Below, in pieces: positions 44,698-54,310 of a DNA stretch of 64,000 nt (positions are counted from its first letter, which is position 1; every line of letters starts with the position of its first letter). Position numbers and translations under genes: made by a program. Below the pieces are notes generated by a model, which saw only the letters and a program-made list of their open reading frames with translations, did no database searches and was not told the DNA's origin. This DNA is from Smittia aterrima (Eukaryota > Arthropoda > Insecta > Diptera > Chironomidae), in contig CP093831.1 in NCBI GenBank assembly GCA_033063855.1, forward strand, positions 24,924,001 through 24,988,000, in the 5' to 3' direction.

Positions 44698-45804
44698 ATG
44701 GAAAATTTAAATAAAAAAATCCTCGAAAATATTAAACAAGAAAAAGCAGAGATTGAAGTTCTCGAACAGTTCACAATTGAAGAATTCGTCGGCGACATCA
44801 AACATGAACCAGAAAGGCATTTCGTGTTCATTATGCCAGACGATCCAGATCCAGAAACCGAAGAGTTCAAGAAAGTGAAAATTGTTTTGTGGAAATTTGA
44901 TAGAAAATGGAAAGATTCAGCCAAAATGTTTAAAAACTATTTCGTTTGTGGCAATTGTGACTACGCTGCTAAGGAATCAAAAAGCATCATGAAACATTCT
45001 AAAATTTGTAAGAATTTTCAAAAATGCGGAAAATGTTTTTTGATGAGCAAATCACAAAATGTCGAAGAATGTGGAATATGTGATCTTAAATTTGACTGTA
45101 AAAATTGCAAGACGAAGCATATTAATCAAGATCATCGCAATGGATCAACTTGGCATTGCAGCAAATGCGATTTTAAAAGTATGAACAGACAACATTTAAG
45201 ATATCATTATCAGACACATGTAAAGAAATTTTCATGCGAAACTTGCAAGAAAATCTTCGCCGCAAATCATAAACTCAAAAATCATCAACAGCAGCATCGT
45301 CACGGAATCTTCGCGTGGGAACCAGAATCTAAATTTGATTGCGAAAAATGCATTCGATCATACGCAACTAAAGAAGGTTTAAATCATCATGAGAGAACGG
45401 TTCATAGTAAATTGAAGTTCCATTGCGATATTTGTGGCAAAACAGCTAGAACTAAGGAAGAATTACGAGCACATATGCAAACTCATTTAAAAGTTTCTTG
45501 TCCGATTTGTCAGCGAAAGTTTGTTGAGCGTTTTCTTAAAAGACACATTGAGGAGCATTCGATAACTTCAAAGTTTAAATGTGATGAGTGTGAGAAAGTT
45601 TATGCCAGCAAGAATTGTTTAAACATTCATAAGAGAAGATATCATGAGATTAATGAAGTTCTATGCGATTTGTGCTCTAAATTGTTCAAGAACAAATTTT
45701 TAATAAGAAATCATATAAGAGGACATTTGAAAGTTCCATGTCCAATTTGCAGAAAGTCGATAAGAAAACAAAATTTGAAACGTCACATGAAATTGTCTCA
45801 TTAA
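44698..45804 (+). CDS. Zinc-finger family unit Z12, truncated by a nonsense codon
   Basis: A single exon of 368 residues. NIKQEK, DIKHEPERHFVFIMPDDPDPETEE, VLWKFDR; C2HC CGNC...HSKIC; B-box-like CGKC...CGIC...CKNC; C2H2 fingers up to LKRHMKLSH, then TAA where paralogues have TCA (the HSSGEKF linker). The frame continues for a while as SEEKFPACNIAWCKQKFKNI (45805-45860) and then runs into foreign AT-rich repeat. The last two fingers were therefore lost by a point change, an adjacent rearrangement, or both. The preceding fingers are intact. Confidence 0.83.
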   Translation: MENLNKKILENIKQEKAEIEVLEQFTIEEFVGDIKHEPERHFVFIMPDDPDPETEEFKKVKIVLWKFDRKWKDSAKMFKNYFVCGNCDYAAKESKSIMKHSKICKNFQKCGKCFLMSKSQNVEECGICDLKFDCKNCKTKHINQDHRNGSTWHCSKCDFKSMNRQHLRYHYQTHVKKFSCETCKKIFAANHKLKNHQQQHRHGIFAWEPESKFDCEKCIRSYATKEGLNHHERTVHSKLKFHCDICGKTARTKEELRAHMQTHLKVSCPICQRKFVERFLKRHIEEHSITSKFKCDECEKVYASKNCLNIHKRRYHEINEVLCDLCSKLFKNKFLIRNHIRGHLKVPCPICRKSIRKQNLKRHMKLSH

Positions 45805-45860
45805 TCTGAAGAAAAATTTCCGGCTTGTAACATTGCTTGGTGCAAACAAAAGTTTAAAAA

Positions 45861-46612
45861 TATAGTTGCATTTAATATAAGAACTGCTGACTTCTATAGA
45901 AACTTTCTATTAGAAAGTTCATAAGTAATTTTCAATATTATAACGCGTACACGGATTTTAGAGCTGATATAATATTATGTACCTCTTGCCAGTCCTAGTT
46001 ATGCTTATTTGAAGCTTGTTTTTAAACATTATTTCTTCCCAAGCATTTAATTCCTTCAAAATGAGTTTGGATTCAAAGTCGAAAAAATATTGAATTGCTT
46101 TCCGAGTGTTATAGCTCCGAAGTAATTGAAATTCTATGATTTTCTCAATTATTTTCTATTGAAAATCTATTTTTTTCAAACAGAAAATCTATTTTTTTCA
46201 AACAGAAATTCTATTAATTTTCTATGTATTTTCAATATAAAACGTAATACTTTGACGTAACAGGTTTCAATAAAAATTCCATTGAAAATCTATATGGTTT
46301 TTATAAAAAATCTATAAATTTTCTATAGAAAACCCATAATTTTTTTTAAAAAAGGTGGACGGAAGCACACTTTCGACAATATTAGTTTTTTTATAGAAAA
46401 TCCAGAGTATTTCTATTTAGAAAATTTCTATTAAAATTTAATATTAAATAAATAGAAAATAAATAGAAAATCTATAGAAAACAAATAGACTTTTAATAGA
46501 AAAAAAAAACATAGGAAATATATAGAAAATAAATGGATTTTTAAATCTATTTATTTCCTATGTATTTTCTATGTTTTTTCTATAAATTTTCTATAAATTT
46601 TCTATAGATCCC
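45861..46612. repeat. AT-rich CTATAGAAAAT-type repeat region
   Basis: Many degenerate direct and inverted copies of TTTTCTATAGAAAA and AATAGAAAATAAATAG. The densest part is 46380-46612, including an inverted pair around 46513-46570 (CATAGGAAATA versus TATTTCCTATG). The same words recur at 50791-50840 on the far side of the F-box block. It interrupts the homology of Z12 with its paralogues. Confidence 0.6.
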
Positions 46613-46816
46613 TTGAAGTTTTTATTAAAATCAATGCCAATCATTGAAAAAATTCAAATCTACTCAATCAATCAAGAAATGTTTCAGACCTTGGTTGCAA
46701 CGAAAAGAAAGTTTAAAGAACTGAGAGTTTACGCGACGGAACATTCTTTGGTTGGAATCGATCAAGAGGCACTGAAGGAAATATGCGATAACTTAATAAT
46801 TCAAACTTGCAAATAA
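46613..46816 (+). pseudogene. C-terminal fragment of an F-box/LRR-type gene
   Basis: An open frame of 67 codons without an ATG at its start. Its order (LLKSMPIIEKIQIYSINQEMF, ATKRKFKELRV, KEICDNLI) follows the C-terminal end of the frame at 48997-50094 (LIHLPNIESLTLDSISRATYD, LSRKFDQLRI, ATKILLKK). It is therefore a 5'-truncated relative cut by the AT-rich repeat on its left. Homology is by eye and modest. Confidence 0.45.
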
Positions 46817-46897
46817 CTAATAAAATTAGCTTTCAGACAGTATTTTTAGGGTTTTTCATCCGAAGGATGGAATACCCTATTATGGTCACTTTGTCTG

Positions 46898-46944
46898 TAG
46901 TCGGTAGTCGCTAGTCGCTAGTCGCTTGTCGCTTGTCGCTAGTC
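46898..46944 (+). repeat. Heptamer tandem repeat
   Basis: Six to seven copies of GTCGCTA/GTCGCTT in a row near the left end of the TIR element. Confidence 0.8.
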
Positions 46945-47377
46945 TGTTATTGAGATAACTCGCGAACGAAATGAGCTAGCGATATGATTTCTTCACTAAT
47001 CGATTAAGATCGGAAATAGAAAAAGGGGATTTTTTGGAATTTTCGCTAGCTCATCAGGATCGGGCCCACGGGCCCGAAACCTGGAATCTCCATACAAAAA
47101 GACGATTTGAAACTTTGAACTCTATCTAGTCGAGAACGGCAGCAGCTAGCTACTTCTGGTTTTCGCCATTTGGTTCAGTTTATGGCAGAATCGCAGAGTT
47201 TTGAAGTTGGACTTGATAGCTCAAGTGGTTCGGGCCCACGGGGCTGGAGTCTGGTGAGCTCCATACAAATTTTTCAAATTTTATCGATTTCTTCATATTT
47301 CTTAACATTTTCGCTGACACTTCTTCACGAGAAATGATCAGCGTGCTTAAACGAATCCCAGAGCTCGACCAGATATT

Positions 47378-48700
47378 GGATCCAACTCTGATGAGCTCAG
47401 AGTGGAACTTCGTTCCCTTTGGACTTGGAGCATTGAGTTGTTCACATAAAATGATCAGCTGGTCACGACTAAGCGATAAGTCCCAGAAAATCCAAGCTTC
47501 ACACATTGGATCCACCTCTGGTGAGCTCAGAGTGGAACTTCGTTCCCTTTAGAGCTAGAGCATTGCGTTCTTTTCATGAAATGTTTAACTGGTCACGACT
47601 AAGCGATAAATCCCAGAAAATCCAAGCTTCACTCATTGGATCCACCTCTGGTGAGCTCAGAGTGGAACTTCGTTGTCTTTAGAGCTAGAGCATTGCGTTC
47701 TTTTCATGAAATGTTTAACTGGTCACGACTAAGCGATAAGTCCCAGAAAATCCAAGCTTCACACATTGGATCCACCTCTGGTGAGCTCAGAGTGGAACTT
47801 CGTTGTCTTTAGAGCTAGAGCATTGCGTTCTTTTCATGAAATGTTTAACTGGTCACGACTAAGCGATAAGTCCCAGAAAATCCAAGCTTCACACATTGGA
47901 TCCACCTCTGGTGAGCTCAGAGTGGAACTTCGTTGTCTTTAGATTTAGAGCATTGCGTTCTTTTCATGAAATGTTTAACTGGTCACGACTAAGCGATAAA
48001 TCCCAGAAAATCCAAGCTCCACTCATTGGATCCACCTCTGGTGAGCTCAGAGTGGAACTTCGTTGTCTTTAGAGCTAGAGCATTGCGTTCTTTTCATGAA
48101 ATGTTTAACTGGTCACGACTAAGCGATAAGTCCCAGAAAATCCAAGCTTCACCCATTGGATCCACCTCTGGTGAGCTCAGAGTGGAACTTCGTTGTCTTT
48201 AGAGCTAGAGCATTGCGTTCTTTTCATGAAATGTTTAACTGGTCACGACTAAGCGATAAATCCCAGAAAATCCAAGCTTCATTCATTGGATCCACCTCTG
48301 GTGAGCTCAGAGTGGAACTTCGTTGTCTTTCGAGCTAGAGCATTGCTTTCTTTAAATAAAATGTTTATCTGGTCACGACTAAGCAATAAATCCCAGAAAA
48401 TCGAAGCTTCACCCATTGGATCCACCTCTGGTGAGCTCAGAGTGGAACTTCGTTGTCTTAAGACTTGGAGCATTGAGATGTTCACATGAAATGATCAGCT
48501 GGTCACGACTAAGCGATAAGTCCCAGAAAATCCAAGCTTCACCCATTGGATCCACCTCTGGTGAGCTCAGAGTGGAACTTCGTTCCCTTTGGACTTGGAG
48601 CATTGAGATGTTCACATGAAATGATCAGCTGGTCACGACTAAGCGATAAGTCCCAGAAAATCCAAGCTTCACACATTGGATCCACCTCTGGTGAGCTCAA
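47378..48700 (+). repeat. 130-bp tandem repeat array (10 units plus a partial)
   Basis: GGATCCACCTCTGGTGAGCT starts recur at 47508, 47638, 47768, 47898, 48028, 48158, 48288, 48418, 48548 and 48678, with a variant at 47378: exactly 130 bp each time, with few differences between units. Each unit also contains GGTCACGACTAAGCGATAA and CCCAGAAAATCCAAGC. Because 130 is not a multiple of three, the short frames seen in it are by-products and not genes. Confidence 0.93.
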
Positions 48701-48996
48701 AAAAGAACTTTGTTAAGCAAACCAAGTAAAATGTCCCCTGTAACCAATCCAGAGGATGAAAAACCCTTCAGTAAGTTCGGTACGAACTGCTACTGTTACT
48801 TGTTCAGTTTTCATTGGATTCATCTTTTAGTTCGAAAATGTTCCATTTGGTTTTCAGGAATTTTCCCTAATTAGGATTCAGGTACCTCAAAAAATAAATA
48901 AAAGGAAAACATTTCTACCATTTGTCTCAGTTTGCTTTCAAATTTTGTTCAGACTACATTCGCTCGTTAAAAGGTTTCAAATCAAAATCCTTTTTA

Positions 48997-50094
48997 ATGG
49001 ATCCATTGGAATACTTCTTGCGCTTTCTCGACGTTTCTGAGACGATCCTGCAGCACTTAAATGGCAAAGACTTAGTCAAGATTTCAGAAGTCAGTTCAAG
49101 TTATTACAACTTCGTCGCATCATCGAAAGTTCTAATGAAGAAAATTGTTTTTAAAGACGAACGTGAGCTGGATGAAGAAAATTAAGATTTGCTGAAGAAC
49201 AGCTCGAGACTTTATCAGAGCATTGAATTACAAAAGATGCCTTATGGATCTCAGGAGTTCAAGTTTTTGTTGGAGAAAACTCATAACTGGAAAGAAGTGA
49301 AAGTCGTTAAGACTTTATTCAGAAACGAGTTCGAAATATTTAATTTTTTCGATTCAATCCAAGGAACAGTCGAAAACCTTTGTCTCGAAGAATTGGGAAT
49401 TGAATTATTGACCTTTGAAGTATTAAAAAAGGAAAAAAAAACTTTAACATTTCCTAAAATGAAAAAATTTAAATTTTCTTTTCTTGACCATGGCGAATTC
49501 AGCATCATTTTTGCTAGATTTCTTTCAAATGCCGTTGATGTCGAGGAATTCGATTTCAAACTTAGTCCATATTTACATCTTATGAGTTACCAATTTCAAA
49601 CCTTCCTCGAAAGTTTTGACAAGTTGACAAGTCTGAAACTTTATTCGGAAAACTTGGATGACATATTTTCTACGTCTGTAGCAAATCGATTTAAATTCAA
49701 GCTCAAACGTTTGGAGATTATTTCTTCAAAAAGAATTCAATCAAACTACTCATTTGTTAACAGAAATTTTATTAACCTTCTTGCATCGCAAAGTGATAAT
49801 CTTGAAGAATTGAAGATCGATCCTTGTAGCGAGACCTTCAAAGTGATCATGAGAATGCCAAAGCTGAAGAGATTTGAATTGACTCATCTTCGGTTTTCGC
49901 GTGCGGATTATAGTCGTTCGTATGGAAATTATTTATTGATTCATTTGCCGAACATAGAATCACTCACTCTCGACTCAATCAGTAGAGCAACTTATGATAT
50001 TTTGATCTCATTGAGTAGAAAGTTTGATCAGTTGAGAATACAAGAATTGGATGGCGTCGACTTAAATGCAACTAAGATTTTGTTAAAGAAATAA
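48997..50094 (+). pseudogene. F-box/LRR gene interrupted by one in-frame stop
   Basis: From ATG 48997 the frame reads MDPLEYFLRFLDVSETILQH, then LNGKDLVKISEVSSSYYNF (an F-box-like segment), and meets TAA at 49183-49185. The same frame then stays open for 303 more codons to 50094, with leucine-rich segments such as LPNIESLTLD, FDKLTSLKLY and SDNLEELKID. Where this copy has EEN-stop-DLL the neighbour at 50443 has EEDYDFL, so a Tyr codon probably became TAA. F-box proteins are substrate receptors of SCF ubiquitin ligases, and LRR-like repeats usually bind the target. It is either a young pseudogene or a readthrough gene; the otherwise intact 3' frame argues that the lesion is recent. Confidence 0.7.
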
Positions 50095-50442
50095 CTGAAG
50101 ATCCAAATTTATAAAAATAATAAATAATATTTTTTTTCTAAAAATTCAATTTATTTCATTTCTCTTCAGTTTTATGAAAATATTCCAGTTTTCGTTGTGT
50201 TGAGTCAAATTTTTCAGAGATTTATGTTCTTTTGACTGTATGAGTGCAATTAGTTCTTGGTTTTTCCCATAAAGATGAGAAAGTCGCTTCTAAGAATTCA
50301 GGTAAAAAATTTAGGTGAAAATTTTGAGCATTTGCTTCAGTTCGATCTCAACATTCGTTAAGGTAACAGTCGCTTGTTTTAAGAATCAGAAAATATTTTA
50401 AAATAAATCAAATTTTATTTCAATTTTAGATAAAGATCAAAA

Positions 50443-50790
50443 ATGGCCAAGAATTCAAAAGCAAGGAAGGCAAGGAAAGTAAAAGCTAAGCAAAGAAACG
50501 AAGAAGTCACAAATGAAGAACCTGAAACGATGAAATTATCGGAGCTCACTCTGAATAACTTGGATCCTTTGGAATTATCTCAAAATGACTTGGATCCAGT
50601 GATTTACTTTTCGCGATTTCTCGACATTTCTGAGATGATCCTTAATCAACTAAACGGCGAAGATTTGACCAAGATTTCCGAAGTCAGCTCAACTTGGTAC
50701 AATTTTATCGCTTCGTCGAAAGTTCTCATGGAAAAGATTAAAATTGTGTTTGACGATTTGCTGCTTGAGGAAGATTACGATTTTCTGTAA
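50443..50790 (+). CDS. Truncated F-box protein gene
   Basis: An open frame of 115 codons from ATG. A basic head (KNSKARKARKVKAKQR) is followed by two NDLDP/NNLDP repeats and an F-box-like segment (DISEMILNQLNGEDLTKISE, VSSTWYNFIASSKVLMEKI) homologous to the frame at 48997. The LRR part is missing: the frame ends at EEDYDFL followed by a CTATAGAAAAT-type repeat at 50791. A leader intron is plausible (AAG/GTAACA near 50362 to TTTTAG at 50430). It is either a minimal F-box protein or, more likely, the 5' half of a gene broken by the repeat. Confidence 0.55.
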   Translation: MAKNSKARKARKVKAKQRNEEVTNEEPETMKLSELTLNNLDPLELSQNDLDPVIYFSRFLDISEMILNQLNGEDLTKISEVSSTWYNFIASSKVLMEKIKIVFDDLLLEEDYDFL

Positions 50791-50840
50791 AAAAATCTAT
50801 AGGATTCTATAGAAAATTTACGGAAAATCTATAGGTTGGT
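50791..50840. repeat. Right-hand CTATAGAAAAT repeat patch
   Basis: AATCTATAGGATTCTATAG and GGAAAATCTATAGG, the same words as in 45861-46612. It separates the F-box fragment from a zinc-finger relic that lacks its 5' part. Confidence 0.6.
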
Positions 50841-50864
50841 GTGTGGTCAGACTGTGTGTGGCTC

Positions 50865-51680
50865 GGCCAGTCCCCAAATGCGAATACAAGACTTTGAAGA
50901 AACAATATCTTAGAAAACATTATCAGTCTCACGTGAAAAAAACTTCTTGCGAAAATTGTAAAAAAAAAATTTCAAAAAAGTATTATTTAAAATATCATCA
51001 ACAGAACCAACGCCATGGAGTGTTCGCTTCGCAACCGCAATCTAAATTTGAATGTGAATCTTGCACTTGTTCATTTCCAACTAAAATAGGATTACGAAAT
51101 CATAAAAAATATGTTCATAGTAAAAAGATGTTTCATTGCGATGCTTGCGGCAAAATATCTAAAACTAAGGAAATTCTTAAAAGACACATGCAAACTCATC
51201 TTAAAGTTCCTTGCCCAATTTGTCAACGAGAGTTTTCTGTGTATCGGCTTGAAGAACATATTGTAAAGCATTCGTCCTCAGCAAAATTAAAATGTGACGA
51301 ATGTGAGAAAGTTTACTACAAAAAGCAAGATCTTAACAAACATAAGAAGAAACATCATGAGATTGAGGAAGTTCACTGCGATTTGTGTTCAAAGAAATTT
51401 AAGAACAAAACTTACCTGCGACAACACATGGGAATTAATCATTTGAAGGTTCCATGCTTATATTGCACAAAGTCTTTTAGCAAATACAAATTGAAAAATC
51501 ATTTATCACGGGCTCACTCATTAGGACAGAAATTTCTGGCTTGTAATATTAAGTATTGCAAGTGAACATTCACAAATGCCGAAAAAATTGAAGGAACACA
51601 AGAAAAGTCAGGTCGTAATTCAAAACTGGAAGTGAAATGCGATTATCAAAAGAAAACAATCAGCCCATAAATAGCAGAGG
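50865..51680 (+). pseudogene. Zinc-finger relic lacking its N-terminus and C-terminus
   Basis: Homology starts abruptly at PKCEYKTLKKQYLRKHYQSH and runs through seven C2H2 fingers (CENCKKKIS, CESCTCSF, CDACGKIS, CPICQREF, CDECEKVY, CDLCSKKF, LYCTKSFS) to LACNIKYCK, then TGA at 51565. The rest, to about 51680, still resembles FTNAEK and CDYQKKTISP with stops. The N-terminal motifs, C2HC and B-box-like module are gone, replaced by the repeat patch on the left; no promoter cassette is present. The open frame begins at a non-ATG codon at 50843. Confidence 0.8.
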
Positions 51681-51810
51681 ACACAACAATTGGATTTAAT
51701 TGAAATTATCTTGATTAAAATTTTAGAACGTAAATTTTGAAATTGCATAATCTAAAACATTTTTACGTTAAGCGTTTTGTAACTGAAAGAAATAAAATAA
51801 TTGATATAAA

Positions 51811-51993
51811 TTAAGCTTAAAGCTTTTCATTCGAACCGGTTTTTTTGCGTTAATTGATGCGAAGTTCCCGCTTAAATTATGTAAACAAAGAAATTATAAG
51901 CAAAAACTTTTTTCTTGTTGCTCGTTCTTCAGTTTGCCTTAAATCAGGTAGAAAGATTATTTAAAGTCATAACTTCAAACCGCTATCATCAGT
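51811..51993 (+). promoter_or_regulatory. Promoter cassette of Z13
   Basis: AAGCTTAAAGCTTTTCATTC, GAACCGG, TTGATGCGAAGTTCCCGC, TATGTAAACAAAG, AAATCAGGTAGAAAG, TATTTAAAG at 51958-51966 and TCAGT with its A at 51991 (33 bp). Confidence 0.7.
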
Positions 51994-52045
51994 TTAAGTC
52001 CAAACTTCGATCAGTTAACATCAGCAGAGAAATTTTAAGTCCGCG

Positions 52046-53344
52046 ATGGAAAATTTAAATCAAGAAATCATCAGAAATGTTAAACAAGAAACAGAGAACG
52101 AAGACTCGTGTGTTCTCGAACAATTCACTGGAGAATTCGTCGGCGACATCAAACATGAACCGGAAAGACATTTCGTTTTAATTATGCCAGAAGATCCAGA
52201 ACCAGAAATCGAACAAGTGAAAGAAATGAAAATAGTTTTGAAGAAATTTGATAAAAGACTTAAAATTAAATCCAAAATGTTCGAAAGTTATTTTGTTTGT
52301 GGCAAATGCGACTTTGCGACTAAGCAATCGCCCCATTTGAGACGACACCTAAAAAATTGTAAAATTCTTGGAACATGTGAGAAATGTTTTTTGATGAGCA
52401 AATCTGAAAATGTTGAAGATTGTGGAATGTGTGATCTCAAATTCGATTGCAGGAATTGTAAGATGAAACATCAAGTTCGAGATCATCGAACAGGATCGTT
52501 TTGGCATTGTAGCAGATGCAATTTCAAAAATTCATGCACACAAAATCTAAGAAATCATTATCAAATTCACATAATGAAATTTTCATGCGAAACTTGCAAA
52601 CAAAAATTCGCTTCCAGCTATTATTTGAAGAATCATCAACTGCAGCATCGTCATGGAATCTTCGCAACGGAATTAGAAATAAAATTCGAATGTGGAAAGT
52701 GCGTTCGTTCATTTGCAACAAAACAAGGATTGAAACAACACGAAAACGAAGTTCATAGTGAAATGAAGTTTCATTGCGATATTTGTGGCAAAATATTTAA
52801 AACTAAAGGAATTATACGAGGACACATCGAGTCGCATCTTAAAGTTTCTTGCCCGATTTGTCATAAAATGTTTACTGGGAATCGTCTTAAGGAACACATT
52901 GAACATCATTCGTCTTTGAAAAGGTTCAAGTGTGACGCTTGTGAAAAAGCATTTTTTAGAAAAGAAAATTTATACAATCATAAAAAAATGGATCATGAGA
53001 TTGATCAAGTTCAATGCGATTTGTGTTCTAAGATATTTAAGAACAAACTTTTAATTCGAATGCATATGAAAATTCATTTAAAAGTTCCATGTCCAATGTG
53101 CAGAAAGCAATCCATCAAAACAAATTTGAAAAGCCACATTAAAGCAGTTCATTCGTCAGGAGAGAAGTCTTTGGCTTGTAGCATTCAGAAATGTCAACAA
53201 AGATTTAAAAATATCAAAGAAATGAAAGATCACGAGAAAATTCACATCGGACCGAAAATTTACAAATGTCCGAAGTGCGATCATCAATCGAAAGCTTTGC
53301 AGAACTTTAATAACCACATGAAGAGACAGCACAAAATAACTTGA
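52046..53344 (+). CDS. Zinc-finger family unit Z13, full length (reference-like copy)
   Basis: A single exon of 432 residues with every module. NVKQETENED (Lys 13); DIKHEPERHFVLIMPEDPEPEIEQ (Lys 36); VLKKFDKR. C2HC CGKC...HLKNC, about 84-105. B-box-like CEKC-x11-CGMC-x5-CRNC-x3-H-x4-H, about 110-146. C2H2 fingers begin CSRC, CETC, CGKC, CDIC, CPIC, CDAC, CDLC and CPMC, followed by a C-x4-C finger (CSIQKC) after HSSGEKSLA and a last finger CPKC...HMKRQH. The leader reads GATCAGTTAACATCAGCAG, ending GCG-ATG-G. Its 3' flank (53380-53560) is nearly the same as that of Z16 (59980-60150), and its 5' flank matches that of Z14. Confidence 0.9.
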   Translation: MENLNQEIIRNVKQETENEDSCVLEQFTGEFVGDIKHEPERHFVLIMPEDPEPEIEQVKEMKIVLKKFDKRLKIKSKMFESYFVCGKCDFATKQSPHLRRHLKNCKILGTCEKCFLMSKSENVEDCGMCDLKFDCRNCKMKHQVRDHRTGSFWHCSRCNFKNSCTQNLRNHYQIHIMKFSCETCKQKFASSYYLKNHQLQHRHGIFATELEIKFECGKCVRSFATKQGLKQHENEVHSEMKFHCDICGKIFKTKGIIRGHIESHLKVSCPICHKMFTGNRLKEHIEHHSSLKRFKCDACEKAFFRKENLYNHKKMDHEIDQVQCDLCSKIFKNKLLIRMHMKIHLKVPCPMCRKQSIKTNLKSHIKAVHSSGEKSLACSIQKCQQRFKNIKEMKDHEKIHIGPKIYKCPKCDHQSKALQNFNNHMKRQHKIT

Positions 53345-53564
53345 ATTTTGAATAAAATTAATTTTTAAAAATCAATTTCTCATCTTTTCATTTGTAATAC
53401 AAATCCATTTTCTACGTTGAAGGTCACCTTAACAATGTTGATAATTCAATTTATTCCAGATCACTTTAAAACGCAATTAATTTTCATCACATGAGAAGCT
53501 TTAATTGGAAAGCACCGGATGACGCCTTCAAATCTTGAAAGAAAGACGCAGAGTGAACGACTGA

Positions 53565-53960
53565 AAGTATTCGTCTTGAGAAACACATTGAGCGGCATTT
53601 GACTTCTGCAAAATTTAAATGTGACGAATGTGAGAAAATTTACTACAAAAAGCAAGATTGATGAAGTTCACTGCGATATGTGTTCAAAGAAATTTAAGAA
53701 CAAAACTCATGTGACAACACATGAAACATCATTTAAAGGTTCCATGTTTAAATTTCACAAAGTCTTTTAGCAAATACAAATTGAAAAGTCATTTATCACG
53801 GGATCACTCATTAGGAGAGAAGTCTCTGGCTTGTAATATTAAGTATTGCAAGTGAACATTCACAAATGCCGAAAAAATTGAAGGAGCACAAGAAAAGTCA
53901 TGTCGAAATTCAAAACTGCAAGTGAAATGCGATTATCAAACGAAAACACTGAGCCCATAA
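53565..53960 (+). pseudogene. Zinc-finger 3' fragment, duplicate of the relic at 51250-51680
   Basis: Resembles RLEKHIERH, KFKCDECEKIYYKKQD, then a deletion to DEVHCDMCSKKFKNKT, SFSKYKLKSHLSR, LGEKSLACNIKYCK and the same TGA. Several frame breaks. The similarity to 51250-51720 continues through the non-coding tail and into the next promoter, so fragment plus promoter were copied as one block. Confidence 0.75.
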
Positions 53961-54073
53961 ATATCAGAGGACACAACAATTGGATTTAATTGAAATTATC
54001 TTGATTAAAATTTCTATCTGAAACATTTTCACATTAAGCGTTTTGTAACTGAAATAAATAAAATAATTGAAAT

Positions 54074-54258
54074 AAATTAAGCTTAAAGCTTTTCATTCGA
54101 ACCGTTTTTTTAAGCTTAGTGATGCGAAGTTCCCGCTTAAATTATGTAAACAAAGAAATTATCAGCAAAAACTTTTTTCTTGTTGCTCGTTCTTCATTTT
54201 ACCTTAAATCAGGTAGAAAGATTATTTAAAGTCATAGTTTCAAACCGCTATCATCAGT
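54074..54258 (+). promoter_or_regulatory. Promoter cassette of Z14
   Basis: AAGCTTAAAGCTTTTCATTC, GATGCGAAGTTCCCGC, TATGTAAACAAAG, AAATCAGGTAGAAAG, TATTTAAAG at 54223-54231 and TCAGT with its A at 54256 (33 bp). Near copy of the Z13 cassette. Confidence 0.7.
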
Positions 54259-54310
54259 TTAAGTCCAAACATCGATCAGTTAACATCAGCAGAGAAATTT
54301 TAAGTCCGCG

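Larger units (their letters stand above)
46848..48767. mobile_element. Non-autonomous TIR element (about 1.9 kb) carrying tandem repeats
   Basis: Perfect 14-bp terminal inverted repeats AGGGTTTTTCATCC (46848-46861) and its reverse complement (48754-48767); similarity extends imperfectly inward (GGAT words). There is no transposase-like frame inside. The interior holds a heptamer run (46898-46944), a GGGCCCACGGGCCC palindrome near 47066, and ten copies of a 130-bp repeat. I cannot see a convincing target-site duplication, so the superfamily is undetermined. It sits between two F-box/LRR remnants. Confidence 0.7.

Noticed and set aside
47508..48678. Short frames in the repeat (starting MDPPLVSSEWNF or ending GELRVELRSL) as repeated genes
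   Set aside because: They arise from the 130-bp period; the unit is not a multiple of three, the frames change from unit to unit, and there are no domain features.
47378..48700. CRISPR-like repeat array
   Set aside because: The whole 130-bp unit repeats without variable spacers, and the DNA is eukaryotic; it is a tandem satellite.
50843..50880. The open frame from 50843 as a real gene start
   Set aside because: It begins without an ATG in sequence unrelated to the family, and homology starts abruptly at the KCEYKTL finger, so it is a truncated relic.
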